Below are positions 8,398 to 19,759 of a stretch of DNA of 64,000 bases, piece after piece. Position 1 is the first letter of the stretch. Each line of letters starts with the position of its first letter. The notes below the pieces were generated by a model. That model did no database searches and was not told where the DNA came from. It was given only the letters and a program-made list of their open reading frames with translations. This stretch comes from Nucisporomicrobium flavum (lineage in GTDB: Bacteria; Actinomycetota; Actinomycetes; Mycobacteriales; Micromonosporaceae): the NCBI RefSeq assembly GCF_016464385.1, contig NZ_JADMLH010000005.1, forward strand, positions 334,334 through 398,333, written 5' to 3'. The position numbers and the translations under genes were made by a program.

Positions 8398-10322
8398 TAC
8401 GCCAACCACCCCAGCTGGATCGCGAGGAACGCGCCGACGACCAGCACGGCGCCGGTGAGCATGGACAACGCGTACGAGCGGACGAAGCCCGACTGGAGCC
8501 GGCGCAGGCGCCCGGAGCTCCCGCCGACGGTGGCCGCGAGGCCGTTGACCACGCCGTCGATGCCCCTGTTGTCGAGGTAGACCAGGGCGCGGGTCAGGTA
8601 GATGCCCGGCCGCTCGAACACCGCCTCGTTGAACGCGTCGGTGTACAGGTTGCGACGGGCGGCGCGGACCAGCACGCCGGCCGGCTGCTCCTGCTCGGCC
8701 GTACCGTTGCGGAACAGGGCCCAGGCGAGGCCGGCGCCGAGCAGCGTCACGACGATGCTCAGCGTGGTGAGCAGCCAGTGCGCGAGCACCGGGGTCGCCT
8801 CGGCCTCCTCCTGGCGGAAGACCGGCTCCAGCCAGTCCGGCACCGAGGTGGACATCAGCCAGCCTGCGGCGATCGAGCCGACCGCCAGCAGCATCAGCGG
8901 CACGGTCATGATGAGCGGCGACTCGTGCGGCTCGTGGATGTCCTCGGTCCAGCGCTTCGGACCGTGGAACGTCAGCACGAACAGGCGCGTCATGTAGAAC
9001 GCGGTGAGCCCGGCACCGAGCAGCGCGGCGAGGCCGTACAGCCAGGCGGTCCAGCCCTCGCGCTCGAACGCTGCCACGATGATCGGCTCCTTGGAGAAGA
9101 AGCCGGACAGCGGCGGGATGCCGATGATCGCGAGCCAGCCGGTCATGAAGGTGAGCCAGGTCCACTTCATGTACTTGCTCAGCCCGCCGAAGCGCCGGAT
9201 GTCGACCTGGTCGTGCATGCCGTGCATGACCGAGCCGGCGCCGAGGAACATGTTCGCCTTGAAGAAGCCGTGCGCCAGCAGATGGATGATCGCCAGCGCG
9301 TACGCCGCCCCGCCGAGCCCGACGCCGAGGAACATGTAGCCGATCTGGCTGACCGTCGACCAGGCGAGCACGCGCTTGATGTCGTCCTTCGCCGCGCCGA
9401 TGATGCAGCCCATCAGCAGGGTGATCGCGCCGACGGTGACCACGACGGTCTGCAGCGTCTCGTTCGCCGTGAAGATCGCGTGCGAGCGGGCGATCAGGTA
9501 GACGCCGGCGGTGACCATCGTCGCGGCGTGGATGAGGGCCGAGACCGGGGTCGGGCCCTCCATCGCGTCCGGGAGCCAGGCCTGCAGCGGGAACTGACCG
9601 GACTTACCGGCCGCACCGAGCAGCAGCAGGATGCCCATGACCAGCACGGTCCCGCCGGAGAGCGTGGAGACGCCGTTGAACACCCCGTCGTACTGGGTGG
9701 TGCCCAGCGTGGCGAACATCAGGAAGATGCCGATGGCAAGGCCGGCGTCGCCGACCCGGTTCATCAGGAACGCCTTCTTGCCCGCGGTCGCCGCGGACGG
9801 CCGGGTGTACCAGAACGAGATCAGCAGGTACGACGCGAGACCCACGCCCTCCCAGCCGAAGTACAGCATCACGTAGTTGTTGCCGAGGACCAGCAGGAGC
9901 ATGGCCGCGACGAAGAGGTTGAAGTACGCGAAGAACTTCCGCCGCCCCGGGTCGTGCTCCATGTAGCCCACCGCGTACAGGTGGATGAGCGACCCGACGC
10001 CGGTGATCAGCAGGACGAAGACGCCGGACAGCGGGTCGAAGAGCAGCCCGAAGTCGACTTTCAGCCCGCCGACGGTGATGAAGTCCCACAGGCTCTGCTG
10101 GGCGGAGCGCGCCTCCGCCTCCAGCCCGCGCAGGCTGAGGAACATCGACAGGCCGAGGACGAAAGTAGCGGCGACCGCCAGCACGCCGAGCCAGTGGCCC
10201 CACTTGTCGGCCCGCTTGCCGAGCAGCAGCAGCACCGTCGCGCTGGCGAGCGGAATGGCGACGAGCAGCCAGATTCCGCTCAAGAGCCCCGTCGCGTGGG
10301 CATACTCCACTGTCTGTTCCAC
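8397..10322 (-). CDS. nuoL: NADH-quinone oxidoreductase subunit L
   Basis: A 641-residue distal proton-pumping subunit of complex I with about 16 transmembrane helices and the lateral C-terminal helix that braces NuoM and NuoN. Conserved elements include FGWEGVGLASYLLISFWY, the lysine-containing SGQFPLQAWLPDAMEGPTP segment, LIHAATMVTAGVYL, and KDDIKRVLAWSTVSQIGY. It begins with GTG at 10322, 12 bp after the nuoK stop, the largest gap within the membrane-arm genes. Length is in the normal range. Confidence 0.96.
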   Translation of the reverse strand: MEQTVEYAHATGLLSGIWLLVAIPLASATVLLLLGKRADKWGHWLGVLAVAATFVLGLSMFLSLRGLEAEARSAQQSLWDFITVGGLKVDFGLLFDPLSGVFVLLITGVGSLIHLYAVGYMEHDPGRRKFFAYFNLFVAAMLLLVLGNNYVMLYFGWEGVGLASYLLISFWYTRPSAATAGKKAFLMNRVGDAGLAIGIFLMFATLGTTQYDGVFNGVSTLSGGTVLVMGILLLLGAAGKSGQFPLQAWLPDAMEGPTPVSALIHAATMVTAGVYLIARSHAIFTANETLQTVVVTVGAITLLMGCIIGAAKDDIKRVLAWSTVSQIGYMFLGVGLGGAAYALAIIHLLAHGFFKANMFLGAGSVMHGMHDQVDIRRFGGLSKYMKWTWLTFMTGWLAIIGIPPLSGFFSKEPIIVAAFEREGWTAWLYGLAALLGAGLTAFYMTRLFVLTFHGPKRWTEDIHEPHESPLIMTVPLMLLAVGSIAAGWLMSTSVPDWLEPVFRQEEAEATPVLAHWLLTTLSIVVTLLGAGLAWALFRNGTAEQEQPAGVLVRAARRNLYTDAFNEAVFERPGIYLTRALVYLDNRGIDGVVNGLAATVGGSSGRLRRLQSGFVRSYALSMLTGAVLVVGAFLAIQLGWLA

Positions 10323-10334
10323 GTGAAGGCCCCT

Positions 10335-10634
10335 TTAGTACTTGAGGAGGTTGGCGTCGTCGACGCTCGCCGAGCGTCGCGTCCGGAAGATCGACATGAT
10401 GATGGCGAGCCCGACCACGACCTCGGCCGCCGCGACCACCATCACGAAGAACGAGATGATCTGGCCGTCGAGCGTGCCGTTGATGCGGCTGAAGGTCACC
10501 AGCGCGAGGTTCGCCGCGTTCAGCATCAGCTCGATGCACATGAACAGGACGATCGCGTTGCGGCGGACGAGCACCCCGGCGGCGCCGATGGTGAACAGGA
10601 TCGCCGCCAGGACGAGGTAGTAGTCAGGAGTCAC
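10335..10634 (-). CDS. nuoK: NADH-quinone oxidoreductase subunit K
   Basis: A 99-residue complex I membrane subunit with three helices (homologous to MrpC and mitochondrial ND4L). Buried glutamates needed for the proton path are visible in [11 protein letters not shown] and in [12 protein letters not shown]. It starts at GTG 10634, which overlaps the nuoJ stop (GTGA); an ATG start is not available in frame nearby. Length is normal. Confidence 0.95.
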   Translation of the reverse strand: MTPDYYLVLAAILFTIGAAGVLVRRNAIVLFMCIELMLNAANLALVTFSRINGTLDGQIISFFVMVVAAAEVVVGLAIIMSIFRTRRSASVDDANLLKY

Positions 10635-11401
10635 TTGTCCGTCCCCTTGGGTGCGGCCTCGGTCGCGGTGAGTTCCCGTACCGGCAGGATCGGCGAGATG
10701 CTGCGGTCCGAGCCCTTGCCGTCGGGCAGCTTCGCCGGCGCGGCCACCGACATGGTGTTGGCGTACACGCCCGGGCCCGGCTTCGCACCGGGGTAGTTGC
10801 CGGGGCGGAAGCGCTCCTTCATCCGGGCGACCTGGTCCATGACCTCGCCCTTGGCCCGCTCGACGTGCGCGAGCACCATCGCGCCGACCGCCGCCGTGAT
10901 GAGCAGCGCCGACGTGACCTCGAAGGCGAAGACGTACTTGGTGAACAGCAGCCGGGCGATGCCGGGCACGTTGCCGGCCGCGTTCGCCTCGGCCAGCCCG
11001 GCCACCGCCGTGTCGCCGAGCGAGCGGGCCAGGCCGGCCGCCAGCAGCACGCCGAAGCCGGCGCCCAGCAGGATCGCCGCGACGCGCTGGCCGCGCAGGG
11101 TCTCGATGAGCGAGTCCGAGGCGTCCCGGCCGACCAGCATCAGCACGAAGAGGAACAGCATCATGATCGCGCCGGTGTAGACGATGATCTGGACCGCGCC
11201 GAGGAAGGGCGCGGAGTTGACCACGTACAGGAAGCCCAGGCAGAGCATCGTGACGACGAGCCACAGGGCGGAGTGCACCGCGTTGCGGGCGAGCACCATG
11301 CCCAGGCCGCCGATCACGGCCAGCGTCCCGAGGATCCAGAACGCCCACGCCTCCCCGGTGGAGACCTGAGCGGCGGCCTCCGCCGCGTACGACATCATCA
11401 T
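10631..11401 (-). CDS. nuoJ: NADH-quinone oxidoreductase subunit J
   Basis: A 256-residue complex I membrane subunit (ND6 homologue) with five N-terminal helices, including the conserved [19 protein letters not shown] stretch whose helix forms a pi-bulge in known structures. The C-terminal 90 residues are hydrophilic and longer than in enterobacteria, as in other actinobacteria. The gene opens with three consecutive ATG codons (11401, 11398, 11395) overlapping the nuoI stop, so the exact initiation codon is ambiguous by one or two residues. Confidence 0.94.
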   Translation of the reverse strand: MMMSYAAEAAAQVSTGEAWAFWILGTLAVIGGLGMVLARNAVHSALWLVVTMLCLGFLYVVNSAPFLGAVQIIVYTGAIMMLFLFVLMLVGRDASDSLIETLRGQRVAAILLGAGFGVLLAAGLARSLGDTAVAGLAEANAAGNVPGIARLLFTKYVFAFEVTSALLITAAVGAMVLAHVERAKGEVMDQVARMKERFRPGNYPGAKPGPGVYANTMSVAAPAKLPDGKGSDRSISPILPVRELTATEAAPKGTDK

Positions 11402-12054
11402 CGCTTCACCTCTGCGGGCTGGTCAGCGGCGTCCTCGCGGCGCAGCGTGCCCGCCGTCTCGGCCCGGGCGCCCGGCTCACCGGCGGTCGACGCGTCCCGG
11501 GTGCCGGAGTCCGACCAGGGAGCCCGCTCGGCGCCGGCCGACGTGCCGGGGTTGGTCAGCGCGCCGACGTAGTAGTCCTTGTCGGTGTCGCCCAGCCGCA
11601 TCGGGTGCGGCGGCTGCTCCATGCCGGGCAGCAGCGGGGCCAGGAGCTCCTTCTTGGTGAAGATGAGGTCCTGGCGGCTGTCGCGGGCCAGCTCGTACTC
11701 GTTGCTCATGGTCAGCGAACGGGTCGGGCAGGCCTCGATGCAGAGCCCGCAGAAGATGCAGCGGGCGTAGTTGATCTGGTAGATGCTGGCGTACCGCTCA
11801 CCCGGGGAGAAGCGCATCTCGTCGGTGTTGTCGCCACCCTCGACGTAGATCGCGTCCGCCGGGCAGGCCCAGGCGCACAGCTCGCAGCCGATGCACTTCT
11901 CGAGGCCGTCCGGGTGCCGGTTGAGGATGTGCCGCCCGTGGTAGCGCGGCGCCGGCTTGGGCGGCGTGAACGGGTAGTCGGTCGTGATGACCTTGCGGAA
12001 CATGTGCGCGAAGGTCACCCCGAAGCCCTTGAACGAGCCCGTGAACGTTCCCAC
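11398..12054 (-). CDS. nuoI: NADH-quinone oxidoreductase subunit I
   Basis: A 218-residue 8Fe ferredoxin-type subunit of the complex I peripheral arm. Two classic cluster motifs are present: [12 protein letters not shown] (about 54-65) and [12 protein letters not shown] (about 98-109), which bind clusters N6a and N6b and pass electrons from NuoG toward NuoB. The last 50 residues form an Ala/Glu/Asp-rich extension after the conserved LAPL-PGM segment. It begins with GTG 12054, one base after the nuoH stop, behind an AAGGAGG ribosome site located in the nuoH 3' end. Confidence 0.95.
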   Translation of the reverse strand: MGTFTGSFKGFGVTFAHMFRKVITTDYPFTPPKPAPRYHGRHILNRHPDGLEKCIGCELCAWACPADAIYVEGGDNTDEMRFSPGERYASIYQINYARCIFCGLCIEACPTRSLTMSNEYELARDSRQDLIFTKKELLAPLLPGMEQPPHPMRLGDTDKDYYVGALTNPGTSAGAERAPWSDSGTRDASTAGEPGARAETAGTLRREDAADQPAEVKR

Positions 12055-12055
12055 G

Positions 12056-13447
12056 TCACACCTCCTTGTCTGACGTGTCGTCGTCCGGGTCGGTGGTCGT
12101 GCCGCCGACCGTGGCGGGCTGGCGCTCGGCCACCGCGCGGCGGGCGCGCGGGCTGGGCGGCACCTGCAGGTCGATGGGCGGGACCGGGAAGCTGCCCGGC
12201 GGGCGGGCGGCGAGCTGTTCCTCGATCGAACGCTCCCGCGGCTTCTTGCTCGCCGGCCAGAGCAGGGCGATGCCGAGCACCACCACCGCCGCGACGACGT
12301 AGACCAGGTACCGCGCGCCGCCGTCGATCCGGTCGTTGGTGACCCGGACGCCGGCCAGGAAGAGGATCCAGACCAGGTTGACCGGGATCAGGACCTTCCA
12401 GCCGAAGCGCATGAACTGGTCGTAGCGCATCCGGGGCAGCGTGGCCCGCAGCCAGATGAAGCCGAAGAGCAGGATCAGGACCTTCACCAGCCACCAGAGC
12501 AGCGGCCACCAGCCGGAGTTGGCGCCCGCCCAGAACGTGGTGATCGGCGCGGGTGCCCGCCAGCCGCCGAGGAACAGCGTGGTGGCGAACGCCGAGACGG
12601 TGATCATGTTGATGTACTCGGCGAGGAAGAACATCGCGAACTTGAACGACGAGTACTCGGTGTGGAAGCCGCCGACCAGCTCGGACTCCGCCTCGGGCAG
12701 GTCGAACGGGGCCCGGTTGGTCTCACCGACCGCCGCGATGCAGTAGATGATGAAGCTCGGCAGCAGCAGGACCGCGTACCAGCTCGGGGCGGTGGGGTTC
12801 CAGCCGAGGATGTCGACGCTCGACTCCCCGTTGCCCGCCTGCGCCTTGATGATCTGCGAGGTGGACATCGTGCCGGCCGTCATGAACACCGCCACGATGG
12901 ACAGGCCCATCGCGACCTCGTACGAGATCATCTGCGCGCTCGACCGCAGGCCGCCCAGCAGCGGGTACGTCGAACCCGACGCCCAGCCGGCGAGCACGAC
13001 GCCGTAGACGCTCATCGAGGAGCAGGCGAGCAGCACCAGCACCGAGACCGGCACGTCGGTGAGCTGCAGCGCGGTCTTGTGCCCGAAGATCGACACGACC
13101 GGCCCGAACGGGATCACCGAGAACGCGGTGAACGCGCAGGTCGCCGAGATCACCGGGGCGATGAAGTACACCGCCCGGTCGGCCGTCTTCGGGATGATCT
13201 CCTCTTTGAACGGCAGCTTGAGGCCGTCGGTGAGGCTCTGCAGCCAGCCCTTCGGACCGACCTGGTTGGGGCCCGGCCGGACCGCCATCCGGGCCACGAC
13301 CTTGCGCTCATAGTTGATCGTGAAGAGCGTCAGCAGCAGCAGGACGACGAAGACGCCCAGCAGCTTGATCAGCGTGATCCACCAGACGTCGTTCTCGAAC
13401 GTCTGCAGCGTCGGATCCTGCGCCGCTCCGAGAATCACTGTGTTCAT
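12056..13447 (-). CDS. nuoH: NADH-quinone oxidoreductase subunit H
   Basis: A 463-residue quinone-proximal membrane subunit (ND1 homologue) with eight helices. Conserved elements include [58 protein letters not shown] (the acidic quinone-site loop) and a [14 protein letters not shown] segment. The roughly 70 C-terminal residues are a Pro/Arg/Thr-rich cytoplasmic tail not found in enterobacterial NuoH. The start at ATG 13447 overlaps the nuoG stop (ATGA). It couples quinone reduction to the membrane arm. Confidence 0.95.
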   Translation of the reverse strand: MNTVILGAAQDPTLQTFENDVWWITLIKLLGVFVVLLLLTLFTINYERKVVARMAVRPGPNQVGPKGWLQSLTDGLKLPFKEEIIPKTADRAVYFIAPVISATCAFTAFSVIPFGPVVSIFGHKTALQLTDVPVSVLVLLACSSMSVYGVVLAGWASGSTYPLLGGLRSSAQMISYEVAMGLSIVAVFMTAGTMSTSQIIKAQAGNGESSVDILGWNPTAPSWYAVLLLPSFIIYCIAAVGETNRAPFDLPEAESELVGGFHTEYSSFKFAMFFLAEYINMITVSAFATTLFLGGWRAPAPITTFWAGANSGWWPLLWWLVKVLILLFGFIWLRATLPRMRYDQFMRFGWKVLIPVNLVWILFLAGVRVTNDRIDGGARYLVYVVAAVVVLGIALLWPASKKPRERSIEEQLAARPPGSFPVPPIDLQVPPSPRARRAVAERQPATVGGTTTDPDDDTSDKEV

Positions 13448-15918
13448 CAGTTCACCCCTTGGGCGAGGACCGGGCCCGGCTTGCCGGCGCTGAGCCGGAC
13501 CACCGCACCCGAGGTGACGCCCAGGCTGCGACGCACGGTCGAGCCCGGCGAGTTCGTGGGCAGCCACACGACCCGCGGGGGCAGGTCGGCGATCTCCGCC
13601 GGCAGCGTGAGCGCGCCGCGGTCGGTGCCGACCGTGACGGCGTCGCCGTCGGCCACGCCGAGCGCCTCGGCGAGGTCCTTGCCGAGCCGCACCACCGGCT
13701 TGCGGGCCGTGCCGGCCAGCACCTCGTCGCCGTCGAGCAGCGCGCCGAGGTCGAGCAGCTGGTGCCAGGTGGCGAGGACCGCCTCCTGCGCGCCCGGCTC
13801 CGGCAGGCTCGCCGGAGCCACCGTGGGCAGCGCCGGCCGCTCGGACCGGCTCGCCGGCATCGCGCCCAGCTCACGCCGGATGGCGGTGACGTCACCCGTG
13901 CCCAGCGAGAAGTCCATGGACGCCGCGATGGCCTCCAGCACCCGGCCGTCGGTCATCGCGCCGGTCGGCAGCACGGCCTCGAAGGTCCGCAGGCGGCCCT
14001 CCCAGTCCATGAACGTGCCGGCCTTCTCCGGCGCCGGCGCGATCGGCAGGACCACGTCGGCGCGCCGGGTCACGGCGCTCTGCCGCAGCTCGACGCTGAC
14101 CAGGAACGGCACCGCGTCCAGGGCCTGCTCGGCCAGGCGCGGGTCGGCGAGGTCGGCCGGGTCGACGCCGGCGACCAGCAGGGCGCCGAGCGAACCGTCC
14201 GCGGCGGCCGCGATGATCGCGTCCGTGTCCCGGCCCGCGGCGGCGGGCAGGGCACCCGCGTCCACGTCCCAGGCGGCGGCCAGCTCGGCCCGCGCCGCCG
14301 CGTCGGCGACCGGGCGGCCGCCGGGCAGCAGGTTGGGCAGGCAGCCCGCGTCCACCGCGCCGCGGTCACCCGCGCGCCGCGGCACCCAGGCGAGCCGGGC
14401 GCCGGTCCGGGCGGCAAGCGCGGCCGCGGCGGACAGGCCACCGGGAACGCTCGCGAGCCGCTCGCCGACGAACAGCAGCGAACCGGGCGCGCTGAGCGCG
14501 GCGGCCACCGTGGCGTCGCCGGCCAGCAGGCGCGCCTCGTCGCCGGGAACGGCCGGGACCAGCGCCGCACCGAGCTTCTCGAAGCCGCGGCTGAGGAACG
14601 GCGCGACCGCCGTGACCTTCAGCCGCTTCTTGCCGTGGGCCTTACGCAGGCGCAGGAACAGGATCGGGCACTCCTCCTCGGGCTCCAGCCCGACGATGAG
14701 CGCCGACGGCGCTGTCTCGATGTCCTCGTACGTGACGTCGGTGACCCCGGCGACCGAGGCGGCCAGGAACTCCGCCTCCTCCGCCGAGTGCGGCCGGGCC
14801 CGGAAGTCGATGTCGTTCGTGCCGAGGGCCACCCGGGCGAACTTCGCGTACGCGTACGCGTCCTCGACGGTGAGCCGGCCGCCGGTGAGCACGCCGACAC
14901 CCTTGCCCTTCGCCGCCGCCAGGCCCTCGGCCGCCACGACGAGCGCCTCGGACCAGGAGGCCTCACGCAGCTCGCCGCTGTCGGCGTCGCGGACCATCGG
15001 GGTGGTGATGCGGTCGTACCCGGTGGTGTAGCGGAAGCCCCACCGGCCCTTGTCGCAGTTCCACTCTTCGTTCACCGCAGGGTCGTCGCCGGCGAGGCGG
15101 CGCAGCACCTTGCCGCGGCGGTGGTCGGCCCGCATCGCGCAGCCGGCCGCGCAGTGCTCGCACGTCGTCGGCGTGGAGACCAGGTCGAACGGGCGGGCGC
15201 GGAACCTGTACTGCTCGCCGGTCAGCGCGCCCACCGGGCAGATCTGGATCGTGTTGCCGGAGAAGTACGAGTTGAAGGCGACGTCACCCTCGCCCTCGCC
15301 CACCTGGCCGTCACCGGTGCCCGTGCCGCCGAAGAAGTCGTCGCGGTACACGTTGATCTGCTCGCCGGACGAGCGGTCCATCAGGTCGATGAACTTGTCG
15401 CCGGCGATCTCCTCGGAGAACCGGGTGCACCGCTGGCAGAGGATGCACCGCTCGCGGTCCAGCAGCACCTGGCTGGAGATGTGGATCGGCTTCTCGTACT
15501 CGCGCTTGTGCTCGTGGAACCGCGTGTCGGGGCGACCGCTCGACATCGCCTGGTTCTGCAGCGGGCACTCGCCGCCCTTGTCGCAGGTCGGGCAGTCGAG
15601 CGGGTGGTTGATCAGCAGCATCTCCATGATGCCGGCCTGCGCCTTGGCGGCGACCGGGGAGCTGAGCTGAGTCTTGACGATCATGCCCTCGGCGACCGTC
15701 TGGGTGCAGGAGGCGACCGGCTTGCGCTGGCCCTCCACCTCCACCAGGCACTGCCGGCAGGCGCCGGCCGGGGCCAGCAGCGGGTGGTCGCAGAACCGCG
15801 GGATGGCGATGCCCATCCGCTCGGCGACCCGGATGACCAGCTCGCCCTTCTCAGCGGTGACTTCGACACCGTCGATGGTGAGGGAGACGGTGTCCGTCTT
15901 CTTGGCGACGTCGGTCAT
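13447..15918 (-). CDS. nuoG: NADH-quinone oxidoreductase subunit G
   Basis: An 823-residue iron-sulfur subunit. N-terminal ferredoxin domain with [15 protein letters not shown] (2Fe-2S N1b), then the His-containing and CPTC-x-KGGECPLQ 4Fe-4S sites, and a second CILCQRC site. The optional N7 cluster motif C-x2-C-x3-C-x27-C is intact (CEHCAAGC ... WNC), as in actinobacteria and Thermus but not mitochondria. The C-terminal two thirds is a molybdopterin-oxidoreductase-like domain that has lost its cofactor. ATG 15918 overlaps the nuoF stop. A long open frame on the opposite strand is a GC shadow. Confidence 0.95.
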   Translation of the reverse strand: MTDVAKKTDTVSLTIDGVEVTAEKGELVIRVAERMGIAIPRFCDHPLLAPAGACRQCLVEVEGQRKPVASCTQTVAEGMIVKTQLSSPVAAKAQAGIMEMLLINHPLDCPTCDKGGECPLQNQAMSSGRPDTRFHEHKREYEKPIHISSQVLLDRERCILCQRCTRFSEEIAGDKFIDLMDRSSGEQINVYRDDFFGGTGTGDGQVGEGEGDVAFNSYFSGNTIQICPVGALTGEQYRFRARPFDLVSTPTTCEHCAAGCAMRADHRRGKVLRRLAGDDPAVNEEWNCDKGRWGFRYTTGYDRITTPMVRDADSGELREASWSEALVVAAEGLAAAKGKGVGVLTGGRLTVEDAYAYAKFARVALGTNDIDFRARPHSAEEAEFLAASVAGVTDVTYEDIETAPSALIVGLEPEEECPILFLRLRKAHGKKRLKVTAVAPFLSRGFEKLGAALVPAVPGDEARLLAGDATVAAALSAPGSLLFVGERLASVPGGLSAAAALAARTGARLAWVPRRAGDRGAVDAGCLPNLLPGGRPVADAAARAELAAAWDVDAGALPAAAGRDTDAIIAAAADGSLGALLVAGVDPADLADPRLAEQALDAVPFLVSVELRQSAVTRRADVVLPIAPAPEKAGTFMDWEGRLRTFEAVLPTGAMTDGRVLEAIAASMDFSLGTGDVTAIRRELGAMPASRSERPALPTVAPASLPEPGAQEAVLATWHQLLDLGALLDGDEVLAGTARKPVVRLGKDLAEALGVADGDAVTVGTDRGALTLPAEIADLPPRVVWLPTNSPGSTVRRSLGVTSGAVVRLSAGKPGPVLAQGVN

Positions 15919-17234
15919 CAGTGCGCTCCTACCAGGGCCTTCTCGGACAGCCGCGGAGCGGTCCGGCCCTCGATGTAGTCCAGGTAGTCCTGCCGGAACC
16001 ACTTCAGCGTGGAGACGACCGGGGTGGCCGCGCCGTCGCCGAGGCCGCAGAACGACCGGCCGAAGATGTTGTCCGCCGTGTCCTGCAAGGTGTCCAGGTC
16101 CTGGTAGGTGCCCTGACCGGAGAGGATCCGACGGTACGTGCGCACCATCCAGTAGTTGCCCTCACGGCACGGGGTGCACTTGCCACAGGACTCGTGGTGG
16201 TAGAACTCCAGCCAGCGCCAGGTCGCGTACACCGGGCAGTCCTGGTCGGAGAAGATCTGCATCGCCGTGGTGCCCAGGATCGAGCCCGCGGCCGCGACGC
16301 CCTCGAAGTCCATCGGGGTGTCGATGTGCTCGGCGGTGAGCAGCGGCGTCGACGAGCCGCCCGGCGTCCAGAACTTCAGGTTGTGGCCCGGCTTCATGCC
16401 GCCCGCGAGCTCGATCAGCTCGCGCAGGGTGATGCCGAGGCCGCACTCGTACTGGCCCGGGTTGGCGATGCGGCCCGAGAGCGAGTAGATCATCGGGCCG
16501 GACGACTTCTCCGTGCCCATGCTCTTCCACCAGTCCGCGCCGCCCAGCACGATGTACGGCACCGAGGCGATGGTGCCCACGTTGTTGACGACGGTGGGGC
16601 TGGCGTACAGGCCGGCGACCGCGGGGAACGGCGGGCGCAGCCGGGGCTGGCCGCGGAAGCCCTCGAGGGAGTCCAGCAGGGCCGTCTCCTCGCCGCAGAT
16701 GTACGCACCCGCGCCGCTGTGCACGACGAGGTCCAGGTCGAACCCGGAACCGAGGATGTTCTCGCCCAGGTAGCCCTTGGCGTACGCCTCCTTGACCGCG
16801 TTGCGCAGCCGGCGGGCGGCGTGCACGGCCTCGCCGCGGATGTAGATGTACGCCCGGCTCGCGCGGATCGCGTACGAGGCGATGATCGCGCCCTCGATCA
16901 GCGAGTGCGGGTCGTACGTCATCAGCGGCAGGTCCTTGCAGGTGCCCGGCTCGCCCTCGTCGGCGTTGATGACGAGGTAGTGCGGCTTGCCGTCGCCCTG
17001 CGGGATGAAGCCCCACTTGAGTCCGGTCGGGAAGCCGGCGCCGCCGCGGCCGCGCAGGCCCGAGTCCTTGACGAGCTGGATCAGGTCGTCGGGGTGTACG
17101 TCCAGCGCCTTGCGGACCGCGGCGTAGCCGTCGAGCCGCTCGTACACGTCGATCTTCCAGGCGTCCGGCGACAGCCAGCGCTTGGTCAGGACGGGGGTGA
17201 GCTTCTGGAGCACCTCGCGCCGTGGCTGGGTCAC
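15918..17234 (-). CDS. nuoF: NADH-quinone oxidoreductase subunit F
   Basis: A 438-residue NADH- and FMN-binding subunit, the electron entry point of complex I. Seen are the glycine-rich [25 protein letters not shown] site, [35 protein letters not shown], and the N3 cluster motif [12 protein letters not shown] with its fourth cysteine downstream (SFCGLGDGA). Starts at GTG 17234, overlapping the nuoE stop (GTGA), which argues for coupled translation of the NuoEF pair. Length is normal. Confidence 0.96.
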   Translation of the reverse strand: MTQPRREVLQKLTPVLTKRWLSPDAWKIDVYERLDGYAAVRKALDVHPDDLIQLVKDSGLRGRGGAGFPTGLKWGFIPQGDGKPHYLVINADEGEPGTCKDLPLMTYDPHSLIEGAIIASYAIRASRAYIYIRGEAVHAARRLRNAVKEAYAKGYLGENILGSGFDLDLVVHSGAGAYICGEETALLDSLEGFRGQPRLRPPFPAVAGLYASPTVVNNVGTIASVPYIVLGGADWWKSMGTEKSSGPMIYSLSGRIANPGQYECGLGITLRELIELAGGMKPGHNLKFWTPGGSSTPLLTAEHIDTPMDFEGVAAAGSILGTTAMQIFSDQDCPVYATWRWLEFYHHESCGKCTPCREGNYWMVRTYRRILSGQGTYQDLDTLQDTADNIFGRSFCGLGDGAATPVVSTLKWFRQDYLDYIEGRTAPRLSEKALVGAH

Positions 17235-18433
17235 TTCTTCTCCTCGCTGCCGCGCTGAGCGTTCTGCCAGCCCGGGTTCTCCGTGGCGGGCGACTGCTCC
17301 CTGTGCGCTGCGGTGCTCTCGCTGACGATGCTCTCGCCGCGCTCGCTGTCACCCGCGGGCTTGCCGTCGCCGGCAGTGGCGTTCTTCGCCGCCCCCGCAG
17401 CCTCGGTGCTGGTGGTCGGCACGCTCGTGACGTCGGTCTGCGCCGGGTCGGGCGTCGGCGTGGACGCGTCAGGGTTGCGGGCCTCCGCCGCGCGTACCTC
17501 CGGGTCCTTGACGTCGCCGGCCTTGACCGGCGCGCCCGCCTTGCGGTGCTCGACCGCGTGCTCGGCCTTGTCGACGACCGCCGCAGCCGCGGACTTGACC
17601 GCGCCCGCCGCCTTCTTCGCGACGCTGGCGATCTTGCCCTCGTGCTTGGCCGGCGGCTGCGCACCGGCCGGGGCCGGGTCCTTGACCGCCTTGGCCGACT
17701 CGTCGCGCGCCGGCTTGGTCGTCGCGATCGGGGTGTCGATGTCGAAGTTCGCCACCGCGACCCCGTGCTGCTGGGCCAGCGTGACCCCGCGCAGGGTGGG
17801 CGCGCCGGCGACGCCGTCGGCCACCGCGCCCTCGCGCTCGTCGGCGAAGCCGGCGAGCTGCAGCTGCATCTCCTTGAGCGTGCAGATCCGGGCGCCGCGG
17901 CTGGGCGTCGGCCGTTCGCCGGTGCGCAGCTGCTCGGCCAGGGTCACCGCCGCCTCGGGCGTGGCCTCGTCGATGGCGAAGTCGTAGTTGACCGTCACCA
18001 CCGGGGCGTAGTCGCAGGCCGCCAGGCACTCGGCGTGCTCCAGCGTGATCTTGCCGTCGGCGGTGGTCTCGTCGTGGCCGACGCCGAGGTGCTCGGCGAG
18101 GCCGTCGTAGACCTCCTGCCCGCCCAGGACGTTGCACAGCGTGTTGGTGCAGACGCTGATCAGGTAGTCACCGGTCGGGCGGCGCTTGTACATCGTGTAG
18201 AAGGTCGCCACCGCGCCGACCTGGGCCTTGTTGATGCCCAGGATCTCGGCGCAGAACGCGACGCCGTCGGGGCTGACGTGCCCCTCCACCGTCTGCACGA
18301 GGTGCAGCAGCGGCAGCAGCGCGGAGCGCTCCCGGCCCACCGGGTAGCGGGCGATGATCTCGCGCGCGGGCTCCAGGAGCTTCTCCGCGAGCGGCGCGGC
18401 CGCCGGGGAGAACTCAACCGTGGTATCGGACAT
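17231..18433 (-). CDS. nuoE: NADH-quinone oxidoreductase subunit E with long C-terminal extension
   Basis: A 400-residue protein. The first 180 residues are a standard thioredoxin-fold NuoE with the N1a 2Fe-2S ligands C95-x4-C100 and C136-x3-C140. The part after about residue 240 is an Ala/Lys/Glu/Pro/Thr-rich, probably disordered region of some 160 residues ending GSEEKK, so the protein is about twice the enterobacterial length. Nothing suggests a frameshift or fusion to a known domain. ATG 18433 directly abuts the nuoD stop. It works with NuoF in the NADH dehydrogenase module. Confidence 0.93.
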   Translation of the reverse strand: MSDTTVEFSPAAAPLAEKLLEPAREIIARYPVGRERSALLPLLHLVQTVEGHVSPDGVAFCAEILGINKAQVGAVATFYTMYKRRPTGDYLISVCTNTLCNVLGGQEVYDGLAEHLGVGHDETTADGKITLEHAECLAACDYAPVVTVNYDFAIDEATPEAAVTLAEQLRTGERPTPSRGARICTLKEMQLQLAGFADEREGAVADGVAGAPTLRGVTLAQQHGVAVANFDIDTPIATTKPARDESAKAVKDPAPAGAQPPAKHEGKIASVAKKAAGAVKSAAAAVVDKAEHAVEHRKAGAPVKAGDVKDPEVRAAEARNPDASTPTPDPAQTDVTSVPTTSTEAAGAAKNATAGDGKPAGDSERGESIVSESTAAHREQSPATENPGWQNAQRGSEEKK

Positions 18434-19759
18434 CTATCGGTCACACCCACCCATCACCGGGTCCAGGGACGCGCCGCCGGCGATCACGTCGGCCAGCAGA
18501 GCGCCTTCGGCCATCGCGGAGATGGCCTGGAGGTTCACGAAGCTCGGGTCGCGGTAGTGCACCCGGTACGGGTGCGTGCCACCGTCGGACACCGCGTGCA
18601 CGCCGAGCTCGCCGCGCGGGTGCTCGATGCCGACGTAGACCTGCCCCGGCGGGACCCGGAAGCCCTCGGTCACGAGCTTGAAGTGGTGGATCAGCGACTC
18701 CATCGACTGACCCATGATCTTGGCGACGTGCTCGAGCGAGTTGCCGAGCCCGTCGACGCCCAGCGCAAGCTGCGCCGGCCAGGCGATCTTCTTGTCCTCG
18801 ATCCAGATCGGACCGGGGCGCAGCCGGTCGAGCGCCTGCTCGACGATCTTCAGCGACTCGCGGATCTCGGCGACCCGGACCAGGTAGCGGCCCCATACGT
18901 CGGCCGTCGTGGCGGTCGGGACGTCGAACTCGTACGTCTCGTAGCCGCAGTACGGCATGGTCTTGCGCAGGTCCCAGGCGAGGCCCGCGGCGCGCAGGAC
19001 CGGTCCGGTGGTGCCCAGTGCCATGCAGCCGGTGACGTCGAGGACTGCGACACCCTGCGTACGCTCCTGCCAGATGACCTGGCCGGAGAGCATGTCCTCG
19101 TACTCCTTGAGCTTCTTCGGCATGTAGACGAGGAAGTCGCGGATCTTCTTGACGGCCGACTCGGGCAGGTCCTGCGAGAGGCCGCCCGGGCGGATGAAGC
19201 CGTTGTTCATCCGCAGGCCGGAGGTCTCCTCGAAGATGTCGAGGATGTACTCGCGCTCGCGGAAGCCGTACAGCATCATCGAGATCGCGCCGAGCTCCAT
19301 GCCGGTCGTCGCCAGCCACACCAGGTGCGAGGCGATCCGCTGAAGCTCCATGAACATGACCCGGATCGTGTTCGTCCGCTCGGTGATCTGGTCGGTGACG
19401 CCGAGCAGCTTCTCCACGGCGAGGCAGTAACCGGCCTCGTTGAACATGTTGGACAGGTAGTCCATGCGGGTCACGAACGTGACGCCCTGGGTCCAGTTGC
19501 GGTACTCGAGGTTCTTCTCGATGCCGGTGTGCAGGTAGCCCACGACGGGACGGCACTCGGTCACCGTTTCACCCTCGAGCTCCAGCACGAGGCGCAGCAC
19601 GCCGTGCGTGGACGGGTGCTGCGGGCCCATGTTGACGACGATCTTCTCGTTGCTGAGCGGATCGACGCTGCTGGTGACGGAGTCCCAGTCGCCGCCGGTG
19701 ACCGTGAAGACGCGGCCCTCGGTGGTCTCTCGTTCGGTGGCGTAGCCGGACTGTGTCAT
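18434..19759 (-). CDS. nuoD: NADH-quinone oxidoreductase subunit D
   Basis: A 441-residue 49-kDa-type subunit that forms the quinone cavity with NuoB and NuoH. It contains [21 protein letters not shown], the [15 protein letters not shown] turn, [18 protein letters not shown] and the C-terminal [10 protein letters not shown] typical of the family. Related to the large subunit of NiFe hydrogenases but without the nickel ligands. ATG 19759 overlaps the nuoC stop (ATGA). NuoC and NuoD are separate here, unlike the fused NuoCD of E. coli. Confidence 0.96.
   Translation of the reverse strand: MTQSGYATERETTEGRVFTVTGGDWDSVTSSVDPLSNEKIVVNMGPQHPSTHGVLRLVLELEGETVTECRPVVGYLHTGIEKNLEYRNWTQGVTFVTRMDYLSNMFNEAGYCLAVEKLLGVTDQITERTNTIRVMFMELQRIASHLVWLATTGMELGAISMMLYGFREREYILDIFEETSGLRMNNGFIRPGGLSQDLPESAVKKIRDFLVYMPKKLKEYEDMLSGQVIWQERTQGVAVLDVTGCMALGTTGPVLRAAGLAWDLRKTMPYCGYETYEFDVPTATTADVWGRYLVRVAEIRESLKIVEQALDRLRPGPIWIEDKKIAWPAQLALGVDGLGNSLEHVAKIMGQSMESLIHHFKLVTEGFRVPPGQVYVGIEHPRGELGVHAVSDGGTHPYRVHYRDPSFVNLQAISAMAEGALLADVIAGGASLDPVMGGCDR

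Noticed and set aside
13459-15978. Long open frame on the plus strand opposite nuoG (and similar ones opposite nuoL, nuoF, nuoN and the helicases)
   Set aside because: At this GC content the complementary frame of a real gene stays open by codon bias. The translations are Arg/Ala/Gly/His-rich with no family resemblance, while the opposite strand holds clear conserved proteins.
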